64,000 nucleotides of DNA from Cytobacillus sp. NCCP-133 (GTDB lineage Bacteria > Bacillota > Bacilli > Bacillales > Cytobacillaceae), in the NCBI RefSeq assembly GCF_026011715.1, contig NZ_BRVM01000011.1, forward strand, positions 62,001 to 126,000. Direction: 5' to 3'. The position numbers and the translations under genes are program-made. Shown here in pieces: positions 51,944-60,591 of this stretch. The notes under the pieces were generated by a model. It was given only the letters and a program-made list of their open reading frames with translations, did not search any database and had not been told where the DNA came from. Position 1 is the stretch's first letter. Each line of letters begins with the position of its first letter.

Positions 51944-53212
51944 ATGTTCGAGCTTTTTGAAATTGAACAGCAGTTTCCAAATGATAGACTTACAGATATA
52001 AAAGGGAAAGTTCACGGTGAACTAAAACAATGCCTGCGTACTGAAACTTTGCCAGAGAATGCAGAGATTGCGATTACAGCCGGGAGCAGGGGAATATCAA
52101 ATATCGTACAAATTCTTAAAGAAACGGTAACTTATTTGAAAAATTCAGGGTATAGGCCATTTTTCGTTCCAGCAATGGGCAGCCATGGGGGTGCGACAGC
52201 AGAAGGCCAGATAGAGGTGCTGAAGCATTTGGGCATCACAGAAGAAACAGTTGGTGCAGAAATACGTTCATCCATGGACGTTGAGCTCTTGGGACATACA
52301 CCAAGAGGGCAGCCGGTTTATATGGATAAAAATGCCTACCAAGCTGATGGAATACTAGTTATTAACCGAATTAAAGCCCACACAGCTTTTAGAGGAAGAG
52401 TGGAAAGCGGCTTAAGTAAAATGGTCACAATTGGTCTGGGGAAAATTAAGGGAGCTTCGTTTGTTCACAGTGATGGCGCTTTAAAGATGGCTGAAAATAT
52501 TGAGGAAGTTTCATCTTTTGCTCTTCAAAATAGTCCTATATTGATGGGATTGGCCATAATAGAGAATGGATATGATGAAACGGCTGAAATAGCAGGTGTA
52601 ACGGTGGAAAGCTGGCATACCAGGGAAGAGGAACTGCTTCATTATTCAAAAGCCATGATGCCAAGCCTGCCAGTAAATAAAATTGATCTGCTGCTGGTTG
52701 AAGAAATGGGCAAGTGCTTTAGCGGCACTGGAATGGACCCCAATATTATCGGCAGATGGAGAATTGATGGGGTACAGGAACCCGAATTTCCTGCTGTAAG
52801 CAAACTGGCAGTCCTTGATTTGGCAGAAAAGTCTTTTGGCAATGCTCAAGGAATTGGATTGGCCGATTTTACAACACAAAAATTGGTAGACAAAATGGAT
52901 CGCAAATCTACCTACACAAATGCACTAACAGCCACATATTTAAGACGTGCCATGCTGCCGATGATTTATGATACAGAGCAAGAAACAGTAGAAACAGCCA
53001 TTTACAGCCTTGGCCCGAAAATCGACAAGGAGACGATTAAAATTGTCCAAATCCCTAATACACTTCATTTAAATCGATTATTCGCAACTTCTCCTGTTCT
53101 AGATGAATTAAAGAATTCAAATCGTAATTTTACTATAAAAGGTTCACATCAGCTGACATTTGATGAGAGTGGAGACCTATTAAAGAAGTTGACTGTTCAC
53201 CAGTATAGTTAA
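51944..53212 (+). CDS. LarA-like (DUF2088) nickel-pincer racemase family protein
   Basis: 422 residues from ATG 51944, AAGGGTGTGA upstream; the frame opens earlier at 51881 inside the promoter. Family landmarks: ITAGSRGISNI, PAMGSHGGATAEGQIEVL (His for the nickel cofactor region), NRIKAHTAFRGRVESGLSKM (Lys that binds the pincer cofactor, and His), and GLGKIKGASFVH. True LarA racemises lactate with a nickel-pincer cofactor made by LarB, LarC and LarE, none of which is in the window. LarA-like proteins next to UxaA lyases act on other 2-hydroxyacids. Substrate unknown. Confidence 0.8.
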   Translation: MFELFEIEQQFPNDRLTDIKGKVHGELKQCLRTETLPENAEIAITAGSRGISNIVQILKETVTYLKNSGYRPFFVPAMGSHGGATAEGQIEVLKHLGITEETVGAEIRSSMDVELLGHTPRGQPVYMDKNAYQADGILVINRIKAHTAFRGRVESGLSKMVTIGLGKIKGASFVHSDGALKMAENIEEVSSFALQNSPILMGLAIIENGYDETAEIAGVTVESWHTREEELLHYSKAMMPSLPVNKIDLLLVEEMGKCFSGTGMDPNIIGRWRIDGVQEPEFPAVSKLAVLDLAEKSFGNAQGIGLADFTTQKLVDKMDRKSTYTNALTATYLRRAMLPMIYDTEQETVETAIYSLGPKIDKETIKIVQIPNTLHLNRLFATSPVLDELKNSNRNFTIKGSHQLTFDESGDLLKKLTVHQYS

Positions 53213-53226
53213 CTAGGAGGTTAACA

Positions 53227-53526
53227 ATGGAAAACACTATTAATCTTCAAAAAGCTGCTCTTGTTATAGATCCTTCAGATAATGTGGCGGTTGCCCTTAC
53301 TGACCTGAAAAAAGGAGAAGAGTGTATTTTGCGCTTCAATGACAGAGAGGAAAAGGCAGTGCTCCTTGAAGATATAACTTTTGGCCATAAACTAGCAATC
53401 TTTGATATTGAAAAGGATGAAAGCGTTTTAAAGTATGGTGAGGAAATTGGAAAAATGATGGTCAGTGTGCAAAAGGGTTCTTATATTCATAACCATAATA
53501 TGTACTGTGAAAGGGGAATGAAATAA
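53227..53526 (+). CDS. UxaA-family lyase, small SAF-domain subunit (SuyA/altronate dehydratase N-domain type)
   Basis: 99 residues. SAF-like domain that is the N-terminal part of altronate/galactarate dehydratases and the small subunit of sulfolactate sulfo-lyase (SuyA): AALVIDPSDNVAVALTDLKKG, DITFGHKLAIFDI (F-G-H-K), and GSYIHNHNMYC. Its stop overlaps the start of the large subunit by one base. AGGAGG before the ATG. As in SuyAB, the two halves are separate proteins here. Confidence 0.82.
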   Translation: MENTINLQKAALVIDPSDNVAVALTDLKKGEECILRFNDREEKAVLLEDITFGHKLAIFDIEKDESVLKYGEEIGKMMVSVQKGSYIHNHNMYCERGMK

Positions 53527-54695
53527 TGACAGATACATTTATGGGATTCAGGAGAAAAAATGGAACTGTAGGCGTCCGTAATCAAATAGCTATCATCCCA
53601 TCTGTTTTTTGCTCGGCAAAAGTGGCAGAAAGAATAGCTTATCAAGTGCCAGGGAGCGTATATTTTAGGCATCCAGTGGGGTGCAGCCAAGTAGGGGAAG
53701 ATTTAGAGGTAACAGCGAAAACTCTAATAGCGATTGGGAAAAACCCGAATTTTGCAGGAGTTGTTGTGGTAGGTCTGGGATGTGAAAGATTTTCACCTTA
53801 TGAATTGGCTGAAGGAATTGCTCCAGCAAATAAAATGCTGGAAACAGTCGTTATTCAATCGGAAGGAGATTCTTTAGCAGCAATTCAAAAAGGAAGCAAG
53901 ATTGCGCGGGAAATGCAGCAAATTGCATCCAGGCAGGTTCGAGAGGAATTTCCTGTAAGTGAACTGATGATCGGACTGAACTGCGGGGGTTCTGATATGA
54001 CATCCGGATTAATTGCGAATCCAGCTTTGGGCATTGCTTCGGATAAACTTGTGTCACAAGGAGGCTCTTCAATATTAAGTGAAATTACAGAATTAATCGG
54101 AACCGAGGACATCTTGGCAAGAAGAGCCATTAATGAAGAGGTCGCAGAGAATATTAGGGAAACGATTTATCGCACAGAAGAAAAACTAAGAAGACAGACA
54201 CAGAACTCAAGCAATAAAGATAGAACCCACTTAATTTCCACAGGGAATTATGCTGGTGGATTATCAAGTGTCGTTGAGAAGTCTCTGGGCAGCATGAAAA
54301 AGTCTGGCAGTGCCCCATTTTCAGGTGTCATTCAATATGGGCACCAGCCTGATCAAAAAGGATTGTTTTTACTCGATTCTCCTGGCCACGATGGTGAAGT
54401 ATCAACAGGGGAAGCGGCAGCAGGAGCCCAAATTATTTTATTCCCAACCGGGAGGGGAACACCTACAGGGTTTCCGGGTGTGCCAGTAATAAAAATAACT
54501 GGCAATCCGAAAACCTACACAAAAATGAGGGAAAATATCGATATTAACGCAGGGCAGGTCCTGACTGGTGATAAATCATTAGAACAAATGGGACATGAAA
54601 TTTATCAGGAGATTTTAGAGGTCGCATCCGGAAAGCACGTAAAGGCAGAAGTTCTGGGTCATGATGAACAATTCTGTGTGACTAGACTTCCTTAA
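53526..54695 (+). CDS. UxaA-family lyase, large subunit (SuyB/galactarate dehydratase type)
   Basis: 389 residues. Begins FMGFRRKNGTVGVRNQIAII, typical of the C-terminal domain of D-galactarate/altronate dehydratase. Cysteine and glycine motifs follow: HPVGCSQVG, VGLGCERFSPYEL, GLNCGGSDMTSGLIANPALG, then DSPGHDGEVSTGEAAAGAQI and FPTGRGTPTGFPGVPVIKIT. Eliminates water from a hydroxyacid, or sulfite from sulfolactate in SuyB; length and split layout match SuyB closely, but the family is broad. Iron-dependent. Coupled to the small subunit. Confidence 0.82.
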   Translation: MTDTFMGFRRKNGTVGVRNQIAIIPSVFCSAKVAERIAYQVPGSVYFRHPVGCSQVGEDLEVTAKTLIAIGKNPNFAGVVVVGLGCERFSPYELAEGIAPANKMLETVVIQSEGDSLAAIQKGSKIAREMQQIASRQVREEFPVSELMIGLNCGGSDMTSGLIANPALGIASDKLVSQGGSSILSEITELIGTEDILARRAINEEVAENIRETIYRTEEKLRRQTQNSSNKDRTHLISTGNYAGGLSSVVEKSLGSMKKSGSAPFSGVIQYGHQPDQKGLFLLDSPGHDGEVSTGEAAAGAQIILFPTGRGTPTGFPGVPVIKITGNPKTYTKMRENIDINAGQVLTGDKSLEQMGHEIYQEILEVASGKHVKAEVLGHDEQFCVTRLP

Positions 54696-54738
54696 TATGG
54701 AGTGATAAGCATATAAAAAAGAAAAAGGCGGGGTTAAA

Positions 54739-55524
54739 ATGGAACTAAATTTAGCAGGAAAAGTTGCTTTAGTAATTGCATCAAGCCAAGGATTAGGAAA
54801 AGCGATCGCATCTGAATTAGCCAAAGAGGGCGCCCATGTCATGCTGACGAGCCGAAATGAAGATAAACTGCAAACAGCAAGAGAAGAACTGAAGGGATTG
54901 GGGAAAGGGAAAGTTTCCTATTTTCCCTGCGATATAACAAAACCTGATGAGATAGAGACCCTTTTCTTAAAGACAAATGAAGAATTAGGGAAGATTGATA
55001 TTCTAGTCAATAATGCGGGCGGACCTCCCGGAGGGTCATTTGAGAAATTTAATGATGAAGATTGGCAAAACGCATTTGAATTAAATCTTCTAAGCTATGT
55101 TAGGCTGATCAAAGCTGCCCTTCCAGACTTAAAGAAAGATGGGGGACGAATTATCAATATCGCTTCATCCTCTATTAAAACTCCAATCCCAGGTCTTATC
55201 TTATCCAACACATTCCGATTGGGAGTGGTGGGGCTGGCAAAAAGCCTGGCAGAAGAGCTGGCACCTTATAATATCCTGGTAAATACTGTAGCCCCGGGCA
55301 GAATTGCCACTGATCGGGTAGCTTTTCTTGATCAGCTGAAAGCGGATAATCAGGGGAAAACACGAGAGGAAGTAGAAGAAGCTTCCAAGAAGACGATTCC
55401 TTTAGGACGCTATGGCAATCCGGAGGAATTTGCAAAGGTAGTTGCCTTCCTTGCATCTGATGCAAGCTCGTTTATTACCGGAACTTCCCTCTTGGTTGAC
55501 GGGGGAATGGTAAAAGCAATCTAG
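54739..55524 (+). CDS. SDR-family protein of the BKR-like subgroup
   Basis: 261 residues. Rossmann start VALVIASSQGLGKAIA departs from TGxxxGxG (A-S-S-Q-G-L-G). Near the active site it reads IASSSIKTPIPGLILSNTFR, where Ser and Arg replace the usual Tyr and Lys. This pattern (LSNxxR) is known for the beta-ketoacyl-reductase-like SDR subgroup and so is a family trait, not decay. Ends in SSFITGTSLLVDGGMVKAI. Starts a set of CoA-dependent genes 18 bases before the enoyl-CoA hydratase region. Confidence 0.83.
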   Translation: MELNLAGKVALVIASSQGLGKAIASELAKEGAHVMLTSRNEDKLQTAREELKGLGKGKVSYFPCDITKPDEIETLFLKTNEELGKIDILVNNAGGPPGGSFEKFNDEDWQNAFELNLLSYVRLIKAALPDLKKDGGRIINIASSSIKTPIPGLILSNTFRLGVVGLAKSLAEELAPYNILVNTVAPGRIATDRVAFLDQLKADNQGKTREEVEEASKKTIPLGRYGNPEEFAKVVAFLASDASSFITGTSLLVDGGMVKAI

Positions 55525-55574
55525 CTATGGGCATATAAGATTTGATAATAAGTCTATCAAGGAAGTGGTTTTAT

Positions 55575-56348
55575 TTGAGTATTATTTTTCGGAAAAATGG
55601 AGAGACGGCTATTTTACAGCTGTATAGGGAAAATGGCTACAATGCGCTTGACTATGAAACTTTCATGCAACTGCATGATTCACTTTTAAGGATTAAGGAA
55701 TCGGATTCATATAAAACAGTCATTATTACAGGCTCGGGTTTAATTGCTTTTACCGCAGGTGCAGATTTAAAAGAAAGGATAAACATGGACCCTCAGGAGG
55801 TTCAGGATTATCTGGAAAAAGCGAGACAAACCTATCGGGAAATTGAAAGTCTCCGACAGCCTGTAATTTCGGCGGTAAACGGCTTATGCATTGGAGGAGG
55901 ATTGGAAATGTCTCTTGCATGTGATTTAAGAATAGCAGCTTCCCATAGCTTATTCAGTCTCCCCGAAGTCAAAATCGGAATTATCCCCGGCGTAGGCGGA
56001 ACACAAAGACTTTTAAGAGCAGTTGGTGATTTACACGCAAAAGAGCTTATCTTTACCGGCAGGAAAATAGCTGCGGAGCGGGCTTTATCCATCGGTTTGA
56101 TCACTGAAGTTGTTGAAGGAAGATCAGTTTTGGAAAGGGCTATAGAAATAGCAGAAGAGATAAATATGAATGCTCCGCTGTCAGTAAAAGAATCAAAAGC
56201 TGCCATCAATTTTGGACGCAGCGTCACACTGGAAGAGGGGCTTTTATATGAAGCTGAAGCATATGAAAGAGTGCTGAATACAGAAGACCGAAATGAGGCT
56301 CTTGCTGCTTTTAAGGAAAAGCGGAAACCAGTGTTTAAAGGCAGATAA
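55575..56348 (+). CDS. Enoyl-CoA hydratase/isomerase family protein
   Basis: 257 residues from TTG 55575 (AAGGAAGTGG 6-7 bases ahead); an in-frame TTG at 55542 lacks a ribosome site. Crotonase motifs GLIAFTAGADLKERI (oxyanion loop), NGLCIGGGLEMSLACDLRIA, and FSLPEVKIGIIPGVGGTQRL, where both Glu of the hydratase active site are plausible (E of GLEM and E of LPEV). Likely true enoyl-CoA hydratase. Same operon as the two acyl-CoA dehydrogenase genes. Confidence 0.87.
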   Translation: MSIIFRKNGETAILQLYRENGYNALDYETFMQLHDSLLRIKESDSYKTVIITGSGLIAFTAGADLKERINMDPQEVQDYLEKARQTYREIESLRQPVISAVNGLCIGGGLEMSLACDLRIAASHSLFSLPEVKIGIIPGVGGTQRLLRAVGDLHAKELIFTGRKIAAERALSIGLITEVVEGRSVLERAIEIAEEINMNAPLSVKESKAAINFGRSVTLEEGLLYEAEAYERVLNTEDRNEALAAFKEKRKPVFKGR

Positions 56349-56403
56349 ACATCTATGATTCTTTTTTATGTGTTGTTACTCTCTGGAAAATGGAGGTATT
56401 ATT

Positions 56404-57555
56404 TTGAAAGAATTAAAACTGCCCAATGTCGAACTACCTGAAGAAGCTGAATATTTGCGCAGGGAAATACGAGAATTTTTAAGTGAGGAAAGAAGCCGAG
56501 GGAGCTTTGAGCCCAAATGTGATACATGGCTGGGCGGTTATTCAGCAGAATTTAGCCGTAAGATCGGTGAACAAGGCTGGCTGGGAATGACATGGCCCAA
56601 AAAGTATGGTGGACATGAACGAACAGCATTAGAACGATTTGTAATAACCGAAGAACTGTTGGCCGCTGGCGCACCTGTTGCAGCACATTGGTTTGGAGAC
56701 CGTCAAACTGGACCTTTATTGCTGCGCTATGGAACAAAAGAACAAAAGCAGCGCTTTTTGCCTCTGCTTGCCAGGGGTGAAATCTTTTTTGCAATAGGCT
56801 TAAGTGAGCCTAATTCCGGTTCAGACCTTGCTTCAGTTTCCACAAGGGCTAAAAAGTCAGGAAATAAATGGATTGTAAATGGCAGCAAAATATGGACCAG
56901 CGGAGCCCATCATGCCCATTTTATGATCACTTTAGTGCGAACTGCCCCTTTAGGAGAGAAAAAACACGAAGGATTAAGCCAAATACTGCTTGATCTATCA
57001 GCACCAGGCATTACAATCCGCCCAATACACCTAATGACAGGAGAACATCATTTTAATGAAGTAATAATGGAAGATGTTGAGGTATCAGAGGACATGATTA
57101 TAGGGCTGGAAGGAGGAGGCTGGAAACAAAGTTTGGCAGAATTGGCATATGAACGCAGCGGTCCAGAACGGTTTATGAGTACATACCCTCTATTGGAAGA
57201 ATTAGTGAGGAAGCTTTCAGATTCTGACAGTGATTATGCAAAGATTGCCGTTGGGCGGCTTGTTTCAAGGCTATGGACCCTCCGAAAGATGTCTTTAGGT
57301 GTCGCTGGTTTGCTGGAGCAAGGAAAATCACCGGAAATAGCGGCCGCACTTGTTAAGGATTTAGGAACAGAATATGAAAACGAGATAATAAAAACTGCAC
57401 GGCTCCTAATCCCAAGCCACCCTTCTGTAACAGCTGATTCCAGTTTTGATGCCTTATTGGCTCAGTCTATTCTTCATGCACCTGGATTTACTTTACGAGG
57501 AGGAACAACAGAAATACTGCGCGGAATAATTGCAAGGGGGTTAGGTGTTCGATGA
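56404..57555 (+). CDS. Acyl-CoA dehydrogenase, large catalytic subunit type
   Basis: 383 residues from TTG 56404 with GGAGG 7 bases ahead. Middle domain IGLSEPNSGSDLASVSTRAK and WIVNGSKIWTSGAHHAHFM; the end LRGGTTEILRGIIARGLGVR carries the usual flavin/CoA signature. N-terminal WLGGYSAEFSRKIGEQGWLG and TWPKKYGG are typical of the heteromeric family (PimC-like). Overlaps the following dehydrogenase gene by 4 bases (ATGA), which suggests an alpha2-beta2 enzyme. Confidence 0.85.
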   Translation: MKELKLPNVELPEEAEYLRREIREFLSEERSRGSFEPKCDTWLGGYSAEFSRKIGEQGWLGMTWPKKYGGHERTALERFVITEELLAAGAPVAAHWFGDRQTGPLLLRYGTKEQKQRFLPLLARGEIFFAIGLSEPNSGSDLASVSTRAKKSGNKWIVNGSKIWTSGAHHAHFMITLVRTAPLGEKKHEGLSQILLDLSAPGITIRPIHLMTGEHHFNEVIMEDVEVSEDMIIGLEGGGWKQSLAELAYERSGPERFMSTYPLLEELVRKLSDSDSDYAKIAVGRLVSRLWTLRKMSLGVAGLLEQGKSPEIAAALVKDLGTEYENEIIKTARLLIPSHPSVTADSSFDALLAQSILHAPGFTLRGGTTEILRGIIARGLGVR

Positions 57556-58628
57556 GTGAAATAAGGTCAATGCTCGAGGATACTGTTAGCAAGGTATTAA
57601 GGGACCTATGTACAAAGGAGTTAATATCGGCTGCAGAAAAAGGAGAATTTCCTGAAACGCTATGGGAGACACTAGAAGAGCTTGGTGTCAATGCAGTTGG
57701 CATTCATGAAGAGAAAGGCGGATCCGGCGGTGATTTAGGCGACTTTATGGATTTGCTTAAGATTGTCGGATATTATGCTGCTCCTGTGCCTTTGGCAGAA
57801 CATATTCTCTCAAATTTCGCTTTATCAGAATGTGGCCTGCCTGTTACTAATACTATTAGTACATTTTCTTTTGAAAACGAAATTGATTTCGATAAAACTG
57901 ATTCAGGATGGGTACTATCGGGTATAGCTAAATTTGTCCCTTGGGCCCGCAACGCTAAAACGATTACTATCATAGGTAAAACCTTTGAGAATCAATATAA
58001 AATTGCCAATGTTCGCCTGAAGGAATGTCAGGTCCGCAATCATGAAAATTTAGCTGGAGATCCTTTTGATGAAGTAATCCTGAATCATATCCTCTTGTCT
58101 GAAAATGAAGTAACAGCCATAGATAATAGTAAAGTAGGCGAAATCTTTGATTTGGCTACACTGACAAGGGTTATGCTGATGACGGGTTCTATGGAAAGAA
58201 CGTTGGAGTTGTCGGTTACTTACACAAAAGAAAGAACACAATTCGGTCGTCCTATTGGGAAATTTCAGGCTGTTCAGCAGAAGCTTGCTATTTTGGCTGG
58301 AGAAACAACAGCATCAATGGCAGTTGCAGATTTTATTATCACAAATATTGATGCCGGGATCAGTACCGAAGAAGCTTCAATGGCGAAAATTCAGCTTGGT
58401 GATGCAGCCCAGGAAGGGGCACGTATTGCCCACCAGGTACATGGAGCCATGGGGTTTACAGATGAACACCCGCTCCACCAAAGTACTCGACGATTATGGG
58501 CCTGGCGTGATGAATACGGATTGGAGAGTATTTTAGCCAAGAAACTTGGGGAAAAGATTCTAAGTCATCCGGAAGATCTGTGGGGATTTATTACAAGACA
58601 CACGAAAGCCACTTCAGACAAAAGGTGA
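57552..58628 (+). CDS. Acyl-CoA dehydrogenase, small subunit type
   Basis: 358 residues, shorter than a normal ACAD. VSKVLRDLCTKELI at the start, then RTQFGRPIGKFQAVQQKLAI, and QVHGAMGFTDEHPLHQSTRR with WAWRDEYGLESILAKKLG at the end. Resembles the PimD-type partner of heteromeric acyl-CoA dehydrogenases used for dicarboxylyl-, cyclic or side-chain acyl-CoAs. Translationally coupled to the large subunit. Last gene of the block. Confidence 0.83.
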   Translation: MSEIRSMLEDTVSKVLRDLCTKELISAAEKGEFPETLWETLEELGVNAVGIHEEKGGSGGDLGDFMDLLKIVGYYAAPVPLAEHILSNFALSECGLPVTNTISTFSFENEIDFDKTDSGWVLSGIAKFVPWARNAKTITIIGKTFENQYKIANVRLKECQVRNHENLAGDPFDEVILNHILLSENEVTAIDNSKVGEIFDLATLTRVMLMTGSMERTLELSVTYTKERTQFGRPIGKFQAVQQKLAILAGETTASMAVADFIITNIDAGISTEEASMAKIQLGDAAQEGARIAHQVHGAMGFTDEHPLHQSTRRLWAWRDEYGLESILAKKLGEKILSHPEDLWGFITRHTKATSDKR

Positions 58629-58664
58629 AAAAATCAGGTCTCTATAGAGGGGACCTGATTTTTT
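58628..58664. terminator. Bidirectional terminator between the ACAD operon and lysR
   Basis: AAAAAATCAGGTC / GACCTGATTTTTT, 13-bp perfect stem with an 11-base loop between convergent genes. Confidence 0.9.
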
Positions 58665-59583
58665 AAATAGCGCCATCCAATAAGTAAGGCTGTGTCTCCC
58701 GAATAAATTTGACGAAATTATCGATAGCACCTGTCATTATTAAATCTTTTTGGTATATTAAATTTGAATATCTCATAATTTGTGGGAAACCGTCTACTTT
58801 AACCAATTTTATTGTTTCATTCTCAAGCTCACTCTGGACAGAGATTTGCGGCAAGATTGAAATCCCCATGTTGATTTCAATCATTTTTTTTACTGCATTG
58901 ATATCATTCAGCTCCATGCCGGTTTTAATCGTATAGCCCATGTTGGTAAAAGCACCTTGAACCTGTGACCAAAAACTTGACTTTTTTCCGTAAAGAATAA
59001 ATTCTTCCTGAACAATATCTTCAATTGAGACACTTTTTGAAACAGCCAGGGGGTGTTGGGGTGATACAACAAAAACAGCAGGATCCTGCCCAATTAGTTC
59101 ACTCTGAAGAGTGTCGTCGTTAAAGTCCGGGGTACTAGTTCTGGCAATTGCAAAATGTACCTCCCGGTTATAGACCATTTCAATCATTTTGGGCGTGAAT
59201 TCAGTATGCAATATGATGTCTACTGAAGGATACAAATGATTAAAATTCTCAAGGATTTTAGGCAAGATCCAATAACAAAATGAATGAGAAGTGACCAAAG
59301 ATAACGAACCTGAGTGACCTTGTTTATAATCGGCCAATGAAGCTTCAGCCTCACGAACAAGGGAAAGGATCTGTGTGGAATATTGGTATAAAATTTTTCC
59401 GGCATCCGTTAAATTGCCCATAGCTTTATTTTTTCGATTGAATAACTGCAAACCCAGATCTTCTTCCAAACTCTTGATGTGAGCGCTTACAGTAGGCTGT
59501 GAAATAAAAAGCTCCTTAGCTGCATTAGAAAAATTTTTATGTTTATATATAGTGTTAAAAACCTCTAACTGTTTGATATCCAT
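58663..59583 (-). CDS. LysR-family transcriptional regulator
   Basis: 306 residues from ATG 59583 (GAGGGGGT upstream); an in-frame start at 59610 has no ribosome site. N-terminal winged HTH LEVFNTIYKHKNFSNAAKEL, then FISQPTVSAHIKSLEEDLG, and a periplasmic-binding-like effector domain. Divergent to the thioesterase/CMD genes. An ATAG-N7-CTAT box sits just upstream of its start, as for auto-regulated LysR proteins. Its ligand is probably an intermediate of the neighbouring pathway. Confidence 0.88.
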   Translation of the reverse strand: MDIKQLEVFNTIYKHKNFSNAAKELFISQPTVSAHIKSLEEDLGLQLFNRKNKAMGNLTDAGKILYQYSTQILSLVREAEASLADYKQGHSGSLSLVTSHSFCYWILPKILENFNHLYPSVDIILHTEFTPKMIEMVYNREVHFAIARTSTPDFNDDTLQSELIGQDPAVFVVSPQHPLAVSKSVSIEDIVQEEFILYGKKSSFWSQVQGAFTNMGYTIKTGMELNDINAVKKMIEINMGISILPQISVQSELENETIKLVKVDGFPQIMRYSNLIYQKDLIMTGAIDNFVKFIRETQPYLLDGAI

Positions 59584-59611
59584 TTTAATTGACCCCCTCA
59601 ATATCACCATT

Positions 59612-59626
59612 ATAGTATTTTTCTAT
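59612..59626. promoter_or_regulatory. LysR-type binding box
   Basis: ATAG-TATTTTT-CTAT, a 15-bp interrupted palindrome of the T-N11-A form, 29-43 bases upstream of lysR. A related short palindrome ATAGTGCTAT lies at 59663-59672. Confidence 0.45.
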
Positions 59627-59751
59627 CTTTTTATATATTATATCAGTTTTATAAATATTTTCATAGTGCTATAATGCATATTTTTATATAAAATAAATAT
59701 TTTATTGAAAACATTAAAAAAATTCAGAAAAGTGTAGACGTTTTTTATTGG

Positions 59752-59820
59752 ATCCAGTATCCTAATAGTAGATATTTAAAAACTTGGCTACTAACGCGAA
59801 GGTTTGATAATTGTATCCCT
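59752..59820. promoter_or_regulatory. Second occurrence of the GGATAC-type motifs
   Basis: ATCCAGTATCCT at 59752-59763, preceded by the GGATCC palindrome, and ATTGTATCCCT at 59810-59820. These are the two halves of the site at 43388-43410, here separated and the second one inverted. Candidate operator for the genes at 60043-60972. Confidence 0.4.
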
Positions 59821-59858
59821 ATTGATTGAAGCGGAAGGCGGGAGATCCTCGAAAATGC
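59821..59858 (+). repeat. Truncated dispersed Bacillus repeat
   Basis: GATTGAAGCGGAAGGCGGG-AGATCCTC matches the start of the common Bacillus intergenic repeat (GATTGGAGCGGAAGGCGCGAAGACTCC, from memory). Together with the remainder of 59859-60042 it forms non-coding leader; the frame that is open there has no ribosome site or protein-like character. Confidence 0.45.
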
Positions 59859-60042
59859 ATACTATTTAATGAAGCGGATTCAATGTTCTGCGGCAGAAGT
59901 AAATCAAAAGGAGCCCCTGCTGGCTTATTGCTTGCGGAAGCTCACCGACTGTACCTGGTTTGCTGAACTTCTTAAGCCGAAATCATGCGGAAAGTTTAAC
60001 AGAGCCATAACATTTAAAGAGAGGAGGGGACTAATTAAAACA

Positions 60043-60579
60043 ATGACAGTTGCTAGTGATATTTTAAGAGAGCTTGAGACTCTTTCAAGTGAGGAATTAA
60101 ATCAGGTGTCCCATGTTATTAGGGCGCTTAAAGGACCAAAAAAAGAACTCCATTATACTGGCAGATTATTAGGAATTGGTTTTGAAGAGAATGGCGAAAT
60201 GAGCATGAAATTGGGTATGCAAAATGCCAATACATATGATGTTGCACAAGGAGGAGCCCTCTATACATTGGCAGATGTATCTATTGGTTTTCACATAATG
60301 ACCAAGATACCAAAAGAATCCCAAGTCTATACTTTGGAAATGAAAATGAATTATATTAGTCCTGGCAAAGGGAAAAAGCTGTATGCAAAACCTGCAATTA
60401 TTCATTTAGGGAAAAGTACAGTTGTTTCAGAGTGCAGGATTATAGACGAAAAAGATCATACAGTGGCAATTGCTTTAGGCACATTTTTTTTAAAAAATGA
60501 CCGCCAGGTGAAAGCGAGTACCTGGAGCGAAGTTCGATCGTCAAGGCAGCAAAGCTTAAAAAATGAAAAAGTTTACTAA
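60043..60579 (+). CDS. PaaI-type hotdog-fold thioesterase
   Basis: 178 residues from ATG 60043. GAGGAGGGG lies about 13 bases ahead, longer than usual, but no closer start exists and upstream codons look non-coding. Core GRLLGIGFEENGEMSMKLGM, then DVAQGGALYTLADVSIGFHI (hotdog active-site helix with D), and LEMKMNYISPGKGKKLYAKP. Acyl-CoA thioesterase family. Followed after 12 bases by the CMD-family gene. Confidence 0.72.
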   Translation: MTVASDILRELETLSSEELNQVSHVIRALKGPKKELHYTGRLLGIGFEENGEMSMKLGMQNANTYDVAQGGALYTLADVSIGFHIMTKIPKESQVYTLEMKMNYISPGKGKKLYAKPAIIHLGKSTVVSECRIIDEKDHTVAIALGTFFLKNDRQVKASTWSEVRSSRQQSLKNEKVY

Positions 60580-60591
60580 GGAGGAATTATT

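Noticed and set aside
59869-60042. 58-codon N-terminal extension of the thioesterase
   Set aside because: It runs through a dispersed repeat fragment, has no ribosome site, and the hotdog protein is complete from ATG 60043.
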